A stretch of 64,000 nucleotides of DNA from Leptobacterium flavescens (GTDB taxonomy: Bacteria; Bacteroidota; Bacteroidia; Flavobacteriales; Flavobacteriaceae). The position numbers were made by a program, and so were the translations under genes. The DNA lies in NCBI RefSeq assembly GCF_010671605.1, contig NZ_JAABOO010000002.1, positions 620,001 through 684,000 on the forward strand, in the 5' to 3' direction. Below the pieces are notes generated by a model. It ran no database searches and had not been told where the DNA came from. It was given only the letters and a program-made list of their open reading frames with translations. Position 1 is the stretch's first letter, and every line of letters starts with the position of its first letter. Positions 37,032 through 45,949 of this stretch are shown here, piece by piece.

Positions 37032-37094
37032 TAAATGTATAGAGTCAAATAGAGAAAATAAAAATATTGTTGTGAATACTCCTCAAATTGTGGT
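37032..37094 (-). promoter_or_regulatory. LytTR-type promoter of sRNA unit D
   Basis: Minus strand: ACCACAA (37088-37094), 14 bp, ACAACAA (37067-37073), 27 bp, TACATTTA (37032-37039). Confidence 0.75.
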
Positions 37095-37125
37095 GAAAAG
37101 CCGTCGAAATGATGTTTATATCCGT

Positions 37126-37902
37126 TTAAGAGTTTAAACTGGACAAGATAAATTCCCTAAATTCCTTAGAAATCGGGATCAATTCGTCCTTAATCATGAT
37201 ATCTTTGCTGTTAACCGCCTGAATATGAGTAAGATTAATGATATAGGATTTATGTGCCCTGTAAAAGTAGTTGGAAGGTAATTTCTCCAGATAATCCTTT
37301 AAAGCAGATCTTACGAGGAATTTTTTATCGGCTGTATTGATCTCCAGATAAACATTATCAGCCTTTATAAAATGAATGTCATCGTACTGTACCCTGTAGT
37401 AAAGATTGTTTTTCTTAACAAATATAGAATCCTTTAAAACCGCATTGGAGACATTCTTCCTGTCTGAATCATCAACATTCAATTCTACCTTTTCGGTTTT
37501 TTCCTCTGTGGCACCGGACCCGCCATAATCAAAATTAGACAACGCAATCTCTATGGACGTATAAAGATCTTCCTGCTCGAAGGGCTTAACCAGATATCCG
37601 TTTGGTTTTACCTTCTTGGCAATCTCTACCGTAGCCCGATCTGAATTGGAAGTAACAAAAATAAAAGGGATATTGTAGTTGTCTCTGATATGTTGCCCGA
37701 GATCTATTCCGGTTTTATCGGAAGCAAGAATGATATCGATCAAAACCAGATCGACCTTATTATCCTTTAAAACGGCCGTAGCCTGCTCAAAATCAATTAC
37801 ATTACCGACAATATCATAACCTATGTCTTCCAACATAGTTTGCATATCATCAGCTATTATAACATTGTCCTCAACAATTAAAATTTTGATAGCGTCGTTC
37901 AA
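37126..37902 (-). CDS. LytTR-family response regulator
   Basis: I prefer the TTG at 37902 (NDAIKILIVEDN), giving 258 residues; a longer in-frame reading to 37971 overlaps menA and adds a hydrophobic leader that no receiver domain has. The receiver domain (about 1-125) shows acidic IVEDN, phospho-acceptor Asp in LVLIDIIL (about 56), Thr/Ser in FVTSNSD and Lys in YLVKPFEQ. A linker leads to a LytTR DNA-binding domain (about 160-258; IHFIKADNVYLEI, YRAHKSYIINL). LytTR proteins such as AgrA bind pairs of short direct repeats spaced by two helical turns, which is exactly the element found five times in the adjacent region. It follows menA by 43 bp and may share its transcript. Confidence 0.9.
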   Translation of the reverse strand: MNDAIKILIVEDNVIIADDMQTMLEDIGYDIVGNVIDFEQATAVLKDNKVDLVLIDIILASDKTGIDLGQHIRDNYNIPFIFVTSNSDRATVEIAKKVKPNGYLVKPFEQEDLYTSIEIALSNFDYGGSGATEEKTEKVELNVDDSDRKNVSNAVLKDSIFVKKNNLYYRVQYDDIHFIKADNVYLEINTADKKFLVRSALKDYLEKLPSNYFYRAHKSYIINLTHIQAVNSKDIMIKDELIPISKEFREFILSSLNS

Positions 37903-37945
37903 AATGGATGGTGTATTAGATTTGTAAATAAAACTACGAAAAATA

Positions 37946-38842
37946 TCAACTAAATAAAAAGAGAATAGCAAATAAGAAGGTACTTAGGGCTATTTTTTTT
38001 AATTCGGGATCCAGGGTCTTCAGATCTTTTGTTCTGCTGAGCTTCAGCAAATGGATAATTAAGGGAATATATGCCAGCATATATACAAAGCCAAGCAGTG
38101 TACCCTCCCCTGCTCTAATGGTATAAACCACGGTAGCTGCCATAGCCAGAATGATCAGACTAAAGTGATATATTCTCGCGAACTTCTCGCCCATTTTAAC
38201 CACCAGGGTATTCTTTCCGGATCTGGCATCACTTTCCCTGTCCCTCATATTATTCAGGTTGAGTACTGCCACGCTGAGCAGGCCAACCGTAATTGCCGGT
38301 AAGAAGATCAGGGCATTCAGTTCTTTTGTAAAAAGGAAATATGAACCCGTAACACTGAGCAGGCCAAAAAAAACAAAAACAAAAATATCTCCGAAACCGT
38401 GATATCCATATGCAGATTTCCCTACCGTATATTTAATAGCTGCCGCGATAGAAGCTATACCCAGTAACAAAAAGATCAGGGTATACCACAAATTCTCCTT
38501 TCCGAAAGCTGTGTAAATAAGCAGCCCGGCAATAATTAAAGTGATTACGGTAGTAATGATCATCCCCTTCTTCATTTCCCGGGGTTGTATGGCACCACTT
38601 TGTATCGCTCTTTCCGGTCCTACCCTTTCTTCATTGTCGGTTCCTTTTACTCCGTCGCCGTAATCATTAGCAAAATTAGAGAGTACCTGAAAACCGATGG
38701 TCGTCAGGATAGCAAGTACGAATATAAGGGTATCGAACTGCCCTTTGGAATGTGCCAGTCCGGCACCTACGATAATTCCGGAAACCGAAAGCGGAAGTGT
38801 TCTCAATCTGGCCGCAGATAACCAGGCCTTTGTTTTTGTCAT
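37946..38842 (-). CDS. menA: 1,4-Dihydroxy-2-naphthoate polyprenyltransferase MenA
   Basis: 298 residues with about eight membrane helices. The first prenyl-diphosphate motif is NFANDYGDGVKGTD (about 57-70), the second is NMRDRESDARSGKNTL (about 197). This is the UbiA-type fold; MenA attaches the isoprenoid tail to dihydroxynaphthoate in the membrane. Its ATG is 1 bp from the stop of the upstream SPOR-like gene, and menB is the gene before that. Confidence 0.92.
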   Translation of the reverse strand: MTKTKAWLSAARLRTLPLSVSGIIVGAGLAHSKGQFDTLIFVLAILTTIGFQVLSNFANDYGDGVKGTDNEERVGPERAIQSGAIQPREMKKGMIITTVITLIIAGLLIYTAFGKENLWYTLIFLLLGIASIAAAIKYTVGKSAYGYHGFGDIFVFVFFGLLSVTGSYFLFTKELNALIFLPAITVGLLSVAVLNLNNMRDRESDARSGKNTLVVKMGEKFARIYHFSLIILAMAATVVYTIRAGEGTLLGFVYMLAYIPLIIHLLKLSRTKDLKTLDPELKKIALSTFLFAILFLFS

Positions 38843-38843
38843 T

Positions 38844-39452
38844 CTAGTAAGGTTCTTCTATTTGGATTCGTTTGCCTTCTTTATAGGAAACTACAAAGAC
38901 ATCTTCAAAACCCAGTTTAACCAGTTCATATCTGAAGTTCTGGGCTTCCTGTAAGGTTTCGAAGATCCCCAGCGAAAAAGAAAAGAAACCGTTGTTCCTA
39001 ACCAATTGCATATTGCTGAGAGACAAGGGAAGTAAGGATAAATGACTTTGTTCTATAGCACTGATCTGAACCGCAAATATCTTTTGCCCGTCCAGTAAAT
39101 TCCTGGCCAGGTAAAAGTCGCGTACCGCATTGAGTTGCTCATTCTTTTCCTCCAGCACTCTTACGCTGTTCTTCAAGGATTCGAGACTGTCTATAGGAAC
39201 CACTACCTTGTCTTCGCTGGTAGCTTTTAATTTATCCACTGTGTTCTTTACCCCGAGAGAAAAGGAAATTATGATGGCACATGCCACTATACATATCAAA
39301 CCAACAACACCAAAAACATTTCGTTGCTTTACATTCTTGGAAAGTTCTTTGTTCTTGTAGAATATCTGATCCTGAAGCCTTAGGTTATTAGCTTCGGATT
39401 TGTCGATCTTTTTGTATAGGTCCAGTAAGTTATCCTCTTCTATAAACGGCAT
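38844..39452 (-). CDS. Single-pass membrane protein with SPOR-like C-terminus
   Basis: 202 residues. N-terminal cytoplasmic helical part (1-44), one membrane helix (about 45-67; VFGVVGLICIVACAIIISF), a coiled-coil-like stretch (about 88-110) and a C-terminal 70-residue alpha/beta region (KIFAVQISAIEQ, LGIFETLQEAQNFRYEL) that resembles a SPOR peptidoglycan-binding domain. It lies between menB and menA with 12-bp and 1-bp gaps, so it is translated from the same mRNA. A link to menaquinone is not evident. Confidence 0.7.
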   Translation of the reverse strand: MPFIEEDNLLDLYKKIDKSEANNLRLQDQIFYKNKELSKNVKQRNVFGVVGLICIVACAIIISFSLGVKNTVDKLKATSEDKVVVPIDSLESLKNSVRVLEEKNEQLNAVRDFYLARNLLDGQKIFAVQISAIEQSHLSLLPLSLSNMQLVRNNGFFSFSLGIFETLQEAQNFRYELVKLGFEDVFVVSYKEGKRIQIEEPY

Positions 39453-39464
39453 TTGAACATCAAT

Positions 39465-40307
39465 TTAGGGGATCCATTTAATATTTTTAAAATCGGGTTT
39501 TCTCTTTTCAAGGAAGGCATTTCGTCCTTCTTTCGCTTCATCTGTCATGTACGCCAATCGCGTTGCTTCTCCGGCAAAAACCTGTTGTCCCACCATGCCA
39601 TCATCGGTGGCATTAAATGCAAACTTAAGCATTTTAATGGAAGTAGGTGACTTTTCAAGGATTTCCTGTGCCCATTCATAAGCGGTGTCTTCCAGTTCGT
39701 TATGAGGAATTACGGCATTTACCATTCCCATTTCATAGGCATCCTGAGCCGAATAATTCCTTCCTAAAAAGAAGATCTCTCTCGCTCTTTTCTGCCCTAC
39801 CATCTTGGCAAGGTAAGCAGAACCGTAACCTCCGTCAAAACTGGTTACATCGGCATCGGTCTGTTTAAAGATCGCGTGTTCCTTACTGGCTAGGGTAAGG
39901 TCGCAAACCACGTGCAGGCTATGCCCGCCTCCTACGGCCCAACCGGGAACTACTGCAATAACCACTTTTGGCATAAAACGAATAAGTCTCTGAACTTCCA
40001 GGATATTGAGTCTGGGCATTCCATCGTCATCTACATAACCCTGATGCCCTCTGGCATTCTGATCTCCTCCGCTACAAAATGAATATACCCCGTCTTTGGT
40101 AGAAGGGCCTTCTGCAGAAAGTAAAACAATCCCGATAGAGGTGTCTTCTCTGGCGTCTAAAAAAGCTTCAAAAAGTTCTCCCACCGTTTTAGGGCGAAAG
40201 GCATTCCGAACATTAGGCCGGTTAAATGCTATTCTCGCTACTCCGTTAGATTTTTTATAGGTTATATCTTCGTACTCCTTAACTACTTTCCAGTTGGCTT
40301 GACTCAT
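39465..40307 (-). CDS. menB: 1,4-Dihydroxy-2-naphthoyl-CoA synthase MenB
   Basis: 280 residues of the crotonase superfamily. SFCSGGDQNARG (about 78-89), GWAVGGGHSLHVVCDL (about 125-140), and TSFDGGYGSAYLA (about 155-167) match MenB; the ending FKNIKWIP is also typical. It closes the second ring of o-succinylbenzoyl-CoA. First gene of menB-SPOR-menA and probably of the LytTR regulator. Confidence 0.95.
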   Translation of the reverse strand: MSQANWKVVKEYEDITYKKSNGVARIAFNRPNVRNAFRPKTVGELFEAFLDAREDTSIGIVLLSAEGPSTKDGVYSFCSGGDQNARGHQGYVDDDGMPRLNILEVQRLIRFMPKVVIAVVPGWAVGGGHSLHVVCDLTLASKEHAIFKQTDADVTSFDGGYGSAYLAKMVGQKRAREIFFLGRNYSAQDAYEMGMVNAVIPHNELEDTAYEWAQEILEKSPTSIKMLKFAFNATDDGMVGQQVFAGEATRLAYMTDEAKEGRNAFLEKRKPDFKNIKWIP

Positions 40308-40482
40308 AATTTTTCTAAGTTTTGCGTAAAAATAAGATATACAAAACTCTTCTTAAATATTTTTAAACGCTTTTTGCGCTTTTTCCATAAAATTACGTTT
40401 GAGATAGGGCGATTGGACTTAATCAAAAGTTAATTAACATTTTATGTGGCCCGTATTGCTTATCTTGGCTAAAAAGCTGATT

Positions 40483-40836
40483 ATGAAATATCTTTTATCT
40501 GCCATTGCCTTTCTGATGACTGTGTCTATATATGCACAGGATATTAAACGCTCAAAGCCTCTTGAGAATAACGGGTTGAAGATTAATGCGGTTACATCAA
40601 CCTCATCGGTCAGCTTATTACCGGCAAACAGGAAAACCACTGTTAATATGGCTACTGCTTCCTATAGCAAACAGCAATTTGCCACGCAAAGCTTTAAAAC
40701 AGAACTTCCCAAGGTTAAAGTATACACTAGCAGAAAGCCCAAAAATATCAATACGGTATACAAGGAATTAAAGGCCGGGCCTTATAATATTCCGGGAGCA
40801 GGAGGTTACGGCTTTTGTGTACCCCGTTCTAATTAA
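40483..40836 (+). CDS. Small secreted protein of unknown function
   Basis: 117 residues from the ATG at 40483, giving a signal peptide (MKYLLSAIAFLMTVSIYAQ). The mature part is Ser/Thr/Lys-rich with no motif I know; it ends with YNIPGAGGYGFCVPRSN, containing its only cysteine. An upstream ATG at 40444 would add a leader without a role. The last 8 bp overlap the convergent CvfB-like gene. Confidence 0.6.
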   Translation: MKYLLSAIAFLMTVSIYAQDIKRSKPLENNGLKINAVTSTSSVSLLPANRKTTVNMATASYSKQQFATQSFKTELPKVKVYTSRKPKNINTVYKELKAGPYNIPGAGGYGFCVPRSN

Positions 40837-41659
40837 GGTAAATACCGTCTTCCTTTATAAGGATCATCTTTTGTTTGTAGAGCGAGCCGATAGCTTTTTT
40901 AAAGCTCTTTTTGCTCATTTCCAGAATACGTTTTATCTCTTCCGGATGGCTTTTATCGTGTAAGGCCAGGAAACCTTTGTTCTCCTTTAGTATTTCCAGG
41001 ACTTTTTCTGCAGAAGGTTCTATATTCTTATATCCTATCTGCTGGGTAACGATATCTATTTTATTGTCAGAACGTACTTTCTTTACATAACCTTTCAACT
41101 TCTCTCCCAGGCTATAGGTTCTGTAAAGGTCTTCGTTATAGATAAGGCCTTTGTGTTTTTTGTTGATGATCACTTCTTCTCCCAGTTCGGTATGCCTGGA
41201 GATGATAATATCTACTTCTTCAAACTTTTCCACACTGATCTCCTCGTTGCTGATAAAACGATTGGTTTTACTGGAACCTACCAGGCGATCTGTCATTTCA
41301 TCCATATAACAGTAGATCAGGTACCATTTTCCTTCTACCATTCTCAATGCCTGTTCTTTAAACGGAACAAACAGGTGTTTCTCCAGCCCCCAATCCATAA
41401 AGGCTCCTATGGAAGTTACAGAAACTGCTTTCAGCAAGGCAAAATCGTTTAGTTGGATCTGTGGTGTTAAGGTAGTGGCCACAGGGCGTTCTTCATGATC
41501 GAGATAACAAAAAACCTCAAGGGTATCGCCTATCTCAAAATGATCGGGAACATATTTATTCGGAAGAAGGATCTCATTTCCATCCTCATCGCCCAGAAAG
41601 AGTCCGGGATCCGTATCCCTCAATATTTCCAACTCGTTGTACTCGCCTATTTTTATCAT
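40829..41659 (-). CDS. CvfB-family S1-like RNA-binding protein
   Basis: 276 residues with three S1-like beta-barrel segments (about 1-60, 65-130, 140-205; for example VTSIGAFMDWGLEKHLFVP) and a C-terminal winged-helix (about 215-276; ILEMSKKSFKKAIGSLYK). This is the layout of the conserved virulence factor B family known from Firmicutes, an RNA-binding regulator. It has its own upstream region and no obvious operon partner. Confidence 0.88.
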   Translation of the reverse strand: MIKIGEYNELEILRDTDPGLFLGDEDGNEILLPNKYVPDHFEIGDTLEVFCYLDHEERPVATTLTPQIQLNDFALLKAVSVTSIGAFMDWGLEKHLFVPFKEQALRMVEGKWYLIYCYMDEMTDRLVGSSKTNRFISNEEISVEKFEEVDIIISRHTELGEEVIINKKHKGLIYNEDLYRTYSLGEKLKGYVKKVRSDNKIDIVTQQIGYKNIEPSAEKVLEILKENKGFLALHDKSHPEEIKRILEMSKKSFKKAIGSLYKQKMILIKEDGIYLN

Positions 41660-41742
41660 AAACTGATCTTAGCTGGCAAAGGTAGTTAAAGCAGGAAGAA
41701 AAATTTGAGAAGTAAAAGGCATTTTTTCGTATCTTTAAAACT

Positions 41743-42132
41743 ATGTGTTTAATTGTTAAACAATTACGTTTAAATAAGCAGAATGAAATTATAATTCTCA
41801 ATCAACCGGAAGATCTTTCAATCGACCTCAAAAAACTGGAGGGAGTTACCATCATAAGATCTCTGGTAAAGACTTCCTGTGTAGAATTTGCCCTGGTATT
41901 TATCGACTCCAAAGAACAACTGGAACGACAGATGATGACGCTCTTTCCCAGACTATTGGATTCTTCTGTTTTGTGGATCGCTTACCCGAATACCACTTCC
42001 CGAAAGCTTATAGATCGTATTTCTGCAGAGATAGACTGGACCTTTCTGGATGACTATCGCCTGCAACCTACAAGGAAAGCCAGCCTTCACGAAAACTGGG
42101 AGGCCATTAAGTGGAAGATCGTAAAGATCTGA
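41743..42132 (+). CDS. Uncharacterised 129-residue protein
   Basis: No signal peptide or membrane segment. A Rossmann-like order of strands and helices is suggested (VTIIRSL, CVEFALVFIDS, SSVLWIAYPN), which resembles DUF3052-type small proteins, but I cannot confirm that. A TATCTTTA box at 41730-41737 lies only 5 bp before the ATG; if it is the promoter the mRNA would be leaderless. Confidence 0.6.
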   Translation: MCLIVKQLRLNKQNEIIILNQPEDLSIDLKKLEGVTIIRSLVKTSCVEFALVFIDSKEQLERQMMTLFPRLLDSSVLWIAYPNTTSRKLIDRISAEIDWTFLDDYRLQPTRKASLHENWEAIKWKIVKI

Positions 42133-42166
42133 AAAAAGGACGCCTGCCTCCTTCCGGAAACAGGCG
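42132..42166 (-). terminator. Intrinsic terminator of the DUF2853 gene
   Basis: Stem CGCCTG/CAGGCG (42141-42146 with 42161-42166) with an inner TTCCGGAA, followed on the minus strand by a T-run. Confidence 0.6.
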
Positions 42167-42196
42167 CGTAACCCCTATTGATCAATCGTTTATTTA

Positions 42197-42538
42197 TTAA
42201 TTATAAACCGACTCTTTTTTAAAGTGTTTTACCAATAGGTAGTACACCACTGCTCTGTATTTGTTTCTGTTGGATTTACCATAAGTGTCTATGGCTTCCG
42301 CAATAGCTTTATCAAGATCAGCTCCGTTGTCAAGACCCAGTTTATTAATAAGGAAATTATTCTTTACCGTTGCCAGTTCCTTCTCATCAGAACCTGAAAC
42401 CGTAGAAGCATCGGCATTGTAAATAGATGGTCCAAGACCTACAGTAACTTTTGTTAACAGATCCATATCCGGAGTAAGTCCGCACTTCTCCTCAAGATCG
42501 GTAGCGTATTTAGCTATTAATTCGTCTCTTTTACTCAT
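42197..42538 (-). CDS. DUF2853-family protein
   Basis: 113 residues from the ATG at 42538 (MSKRDELIAKYATDLEEK); the longer frame to 42580 adds only a basic leader. Helical and acidic, with an early KYATDLEEKCG and a late KYRAVVYYLLVKHF, as in the small DUF2853 family known from flavobacteria and some proteobacteria. Role unknown. Single gene with its own terminator. Confidence 0.8.
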   Translation of the reverse strand: MSKRDELIAKYATDLEEKCGLTPDMDLLTKVTVGLGPSIYNADASTVSGSDEKELATVKNNFLINKLGLDNGADLDKAIAEAIDTYGKSNRNKYRAVVYYLLVKHFKKESVYN

Positions 42539-42621
42539 AATTTTAGTTCTTATTTTGATTATCAATTTCTTGAGGACCAAAAATAGAAGCTGGGTCAGGG
42601 AAAGAAGAATTCGCTAAGTGC

Positions 42622-44304
42622 TTACTGGAAATTTTCGTTTAAAAACCCAAAATAATCGATTAAAATACGATCATTCACTTCTCGGGGGGTAAAAACCTCC
42701 AAAAGTTTAGGGTTGGAAGTGGGTGTATAAAAGTCTTTTAGCTTTTCTGTGAGGGTATTTTCATCATTTGCCGAGCTGTATTCAATATTGTACATCCCGC
42801 AAAGTGATTTAGCGTTTAAATGATGTGTTGTTTCAAAATAGGTATCGAAATTATCCGTTCCCTTCGGTCCGGGAAGGATCCTGAAAATACCTCCACCCTG
42901 ATTGTTAAATACAATAATCCTGAAATCTTCCGGAATATAATTGTTCCAAAGGGCATTACTGTCGTAAAAGAAACTTAGGTCCCCACTGATAAGCGTTGTT
43001 GGAGTATCGGATATAACCGCTGCACCGATAGCTGTAGAAGTACTTCCGTCTATCCCGCTGGTTCCTCTATTACAAAATACCTTAAGGCTCTTATTAAGGT
43101 CGAACAGCTGAGTATATCGTACGGTAGAACTGTTGCTTAACTGTAATTGATAATTATCGGGGAGACTGTTAAGCACAAAATGATAAGCCCTCAGATCTGA
43201 AAAAGGGATCTGTTCCAGGTACAGTTTATGCCTCTCTCTTCTGAATTCCTGTACTTTTAACCATTCTGCCCTATAATTACTATCAACAGTTTTAAGTTTT
43301 TCTTTTTGCTGTCTGAAGAAATTTTCAGGAGTTAAGCGGATATGTTGCTTCAGGCAAAAGAAAGTATCATAGGCTTTCTTGGTATCTATATGTATATGAC
43401 AGGCCGGTTTGTATTTTCTGAGGAAGGCTTTGATCTTTTTGGAAACGATCATTCCCCCTAAAGTGATCAGCATATCGGGTTGAAGCTTTTTAATCTCTTC
43501 ATCTATCTTCTCAATCGGAGCAATTATCTTGTCGATCCCCGGGAAGAAATTAGGGTGATGCAGATTGGAGGTCGTTTCTGTAAAAACCACCACCGAAGGA
43601 TCGCTTCCTAACCAGTCTACAACATCCTGATCTATCTGGTCAGGGCTGTTTACACCTACCAGAACCATCTTCTTCTTCGAATCATTCCAACAGTTGATAA
43701 AGTCTGAAAAATCCTGTTCCTGATCGTTTTCATTTTTGACCAGCTCCGTTCTTTTAGCAGGAACGATCAGTTTATCCGTAGTTTCATAAAGCGGTTCTTC
43801 AAAAGGAACATTTATATGCACAGGGCCTTTAGAAACAGCTGCGGTTCCTAAAGCTTTATTGATCTCCTCTTCATTCCACTGCTGCCTGGCAGGATCTTCA
43901 TTCAGGCTGGCAGTATAAAGGATATGATTGGAAAAAACACCGGGTTGCCTAATGGTCTGCCCATCCCCTATATCGATCTTGGCTGAAGGCCGGTCTGCTG
44001 AGATGACCGCCAGCGGAATATCACTGTAAAAAGCTTCGGATACGGCCGGATAGTAATTCAACAAAGCCGAACCGGAAGTACATACCACTGCCACCGTACT
44101 TTTGGTTTGCTGGGCAATTCCCATGGCAAAAAAAGCGGCACAGCGCTCATCTACAATACTATAACAGGTGAAAAAATCGTCCTCATAGAATCCCATGGTC
44201 AGGGGTGCATTTCGCGAACCCGGAGATATTACAATATGTGTTATCTTATATTGTTTGCACAATTGAATAACACTTTGTGCAAGAGGAATGGCTGGATATT
44301 TCAT
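42622..44304 (-). CDS. menD: SEPHCHC synthase MenD
   Basis: 560 residues from the ATG at 44304 (MKYPAIPLAQSVIQ); the in-frame extension would overlap menF. A thiamine-diphosphate enzyme with ISPGSRNAPL (about 31-40), DERCAAFFAMGIA (about 55), the PP domain STSTAIGAAV and LISGDLSFFYDSNALW (about 440-460) and NNQGGGIFRILPG (about 475). It joins isochorismate and 2-oxoglutarate in menaquinone synthesis. Third of the menI-like/menF/menD set. Confidence 0.95.
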   Translation of the reverse strand: MKYPAIPLAQSVIQLCKQYKITHIVISPGSRNAPLTMGFYEDDFFTCYSIVDERCAAFFAMGIAQQTKSTVAVVCTSGSALLNYYPAVSEAFYSDIPLAVISADRPSAKIDIGDGQTIRQPGVFSNHILYTASLNEDPARQQWNEEEINKALGTAAVSKGPVHINVPFEEPLYETTDKLIVPAKRTELVKNENDQEQDFSDFINCWNDSKKKMVLVGVNSPDQIDQDVVDWLGSDPSVVVFTETTSNLHHPNFFPGIDKIIAPIEKIDEEIKKLQPDMLITLGGMIVSKKIKAFLRKYKPACHIHIDTKKAYDTFFCLKQHIRLTPENFFRQQKEKLKTVDSNYRAEWLKVQEFRRERHKLYLEQIPFSDLRAYHFVLNSLPDNYQLQLSNSSTVRYTQLFDLNKSLKVFCNRGTSGIDGSTSTAIGAAVISDTPTTLISGDLSFFYDSNALWNNYIPEDFRIIVFNNQGGGIFRILPGPKGTDNFDTYFETTHHLNAKSLCGMYNIEYSSANDENTLTEKLKDFYTPTSNPKLLEVFTPREVNDRILIDYFGFLNENFQ

Positions 44305-44345
44305 AAATCGATTAAGAACTACAAACTTAGAAAGTTTTCTATAAA

Positions 44346-45434
44346 TCAGATGATATTCAGCAAGACTTTTTTCATGGTCTGGGATTTGTTTACGGTCTCT
44401 TCCCATTCCAGGTTAGGATTACTATCTGCGGTAATCCCTCCTCCTACGTATATCCAGGCTTTTTGCTCCTTTAACTGCATACAGCGAAGGTTTACATACA
44501 ACTGCGTGAAATTAGTACTCTTTTCGGAGTTCTGCATATTCAGTTCTCCCAGGTAACCGGTGTAAAAAGAACGGTGATACTTCTCGTTCTCAAGAATAAA
44601 TTTTCTCGCCTCTTCTCTCGGATATCCGCAAACTGCCGGAGTTGGATGCAGGCTGCACAATATATTCTTTAAGGAAGCTTTTTCAAGAGATCCTGAAATA
44701 TTGCTTTTTAAATGCAGGATACCTCCCGCCTGAATAGTTTCTATCTCAGAAACACAAATATTACCCAGGCCAGGGATCTTGTCAAGGCCGGATACAATAG
44801 CGTCCGTAACGATCTGCTGTTCTTCTTTTTCTTTTTCTCCCCACATGATCACATCTTCATCTTCATTATAAGGTAAGGTCCCTGCTAGCGACATGGTAGA
44901 AAAACTATCTTCCTCCACTTTCAGCAGAGTTTCGGGAGTAGCACCTAACCAGGTACCGATCTTAGGGTGATGCCAGAAATAAACGAATGCCGTGGGATAG
45001 GTATTATGTAAAAACTTAAAGATCTCCAGGGGGTCATTCTTTTCGAGCGGAAAAGGCTCCACCCGCGATAGCACAACTTTTTCGAGTTCGCTTTCTTTAA
45101 TGGCTTTGATCCCCTGCCTGACCAGTTTTTTATGGTTTCTGATAATGTTGCTGTCGTAAATAGAATCGAATTCCTCCAGGGCATTGTCTTTCCCTCTTTC
45201 CGACTTGGTAAGCAACTGAATATCGGTACGAAGGAGAATAGCCTCTTCTTCCCTGGTATTAAAAGGTGCAAATACAAAACCGGATTCCGTAAAATCCTTT
45301 ACCGAAATAACCTCATTGTCTTCCTGCAGGATCCCTTTTATTTTCTCATCTTCCGGTTCGCTGTAAATTACAAATGGTAAACCGGAACCTATATGTGATC
45401 TTATCTTCCAGTAAAAAACCTCCTTCTCGGACAT
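44346..45434 (-). CDS. menF: Isochorismate synthase MenF
   Basis: 362 residues from the ATG at 45434 (MSEKEVFYW); a GTG two codons earlier overlaps the thioesterase stop. Chorismate-binding fold with LEKVVLSRVEPF (about 117), TWLGATPETLL (about 163), MSLAGTLP, LHPTPAVCGYPRE (about 272) and YVGGGITADSNPNLEWEET near the end. It makes isochorismate for MenD. The short form (about 360) is normal in this phylum. Confidence 0.92.
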   Translation of the reverse strand: MSEKEVFYWKIRSHIGSGLPFVIYSEPEDEKIKGILQEDNEVISVKDFTESGFVFAPFNTREEEAILLRTDIQLLTKSERGKDNALEEFDSIYDSNIIRNHKKLVRQGIKAIKESELEKVVLSRVEPFPLEKNDPLEIFKFLHNTYPTAFVYFWHHPKIGTWLGATPETLLKVEEDSFSTMSLAGTLPYNEDEDVIMWGEKEKEEQQIVTDAIVSGLDKIPGLGNICVSEIETIQAGGILHLKSNISGSLEKASLKNILCSLHPTPAVCGYPREEARKFILENEKYHRSFYTGYLGELNMQNSEKSTNFTQLYVNLRCMQLKEQKAWIYVGGGITADSNPNLEWEETVNKSQTMKKVLLNII

Positions 45435-45439
45435 ATTCA

Positions 45440-45865
45440 CTACTTCGTTTTAGAAATTGCTATGGTAGTCAGTTTAACGATCGATATGAGCCTGTCCTCC
45501 TTATCGGTTATACGTATACTCCATAGTTGGGTAGTTCTCCCCTTGTGGAGAAAGCTTGCTTTTGCAAAAACCTCTCCTTCTTTTATACTCTTAACATGAT
45601 TGGCTGCTATTTCTATCCCCCTGATATAAAAATCATCCGTATTCAGGAAAACATAGGAAGCAGCACTTCCCACACTCTCAGCCAAAGCTACCATGGCACC
45701 TCCGTGCAAAACCCCGTCGGGTTGATGTACCCTGGAGGTAACCGGCATCTTGGCCGTTAAATAATCTTCACCTATGTCTATATATTCAATCCGGAGCGTT
45801 TCCATCAATGTATCCTTGCAAATGGCATTACATTGCTCCAGTATTTTAGCTTTATCTAAAGTCAT
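45440..45865 (-). CDS. Hotdog-fold thioesterase, likely DHNA-CoA thioesterase
   Basis: 141 residues from the ATG at 45865. PaaI/YdiI-type hotdog fold: RVHQPDGVLHGGAMVALAES (the conserved HGG, about 48-67) and GRTTQLWSIRITDKEDR. It ends 5 bp before menF and is the first gene of the set with menF and menD, so hydrolysis of dihydroxynaphthoyl-CoA (the MenI step) is the most likely role, by context. Confidence 0.85.
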   Translation of the reverse strand: MTLDKAKILEQCNAICKDTLMETLRIEYIDIGEDYLTAKMPVTSRVHQPDGVLHGGAMVALAESVGSAASYVFLNTDDFYIRGIEIAANHVKSIKEGEVFAKASFLHKGRTTQLWSIRITDKEDRLISIVKLTTIAISKTK

Positions 45866-45949
45866 CAAAAATCTTTTGGTAAAAATAGTGATTCATTTAC
45901 TTTTATACTCTCAAAAAAACGTTTTAAAACATTACATTTTATACGGATA

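Larger units (their letters stand above)
35309..37125. other. 1.8-kb region without protein genes between the kinase and regulator
   Basis: This stretch holds, from right to left on the minus strand, sRNA unit D, a 0.65-kb repeat patch, units C, B and A, and the kinase promoter and leader. A 63-codon open frame at 35894-36085 runs through the terminator of unit C and the promoter of unit B and is not taken as a gene. Confidence 0.8.
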
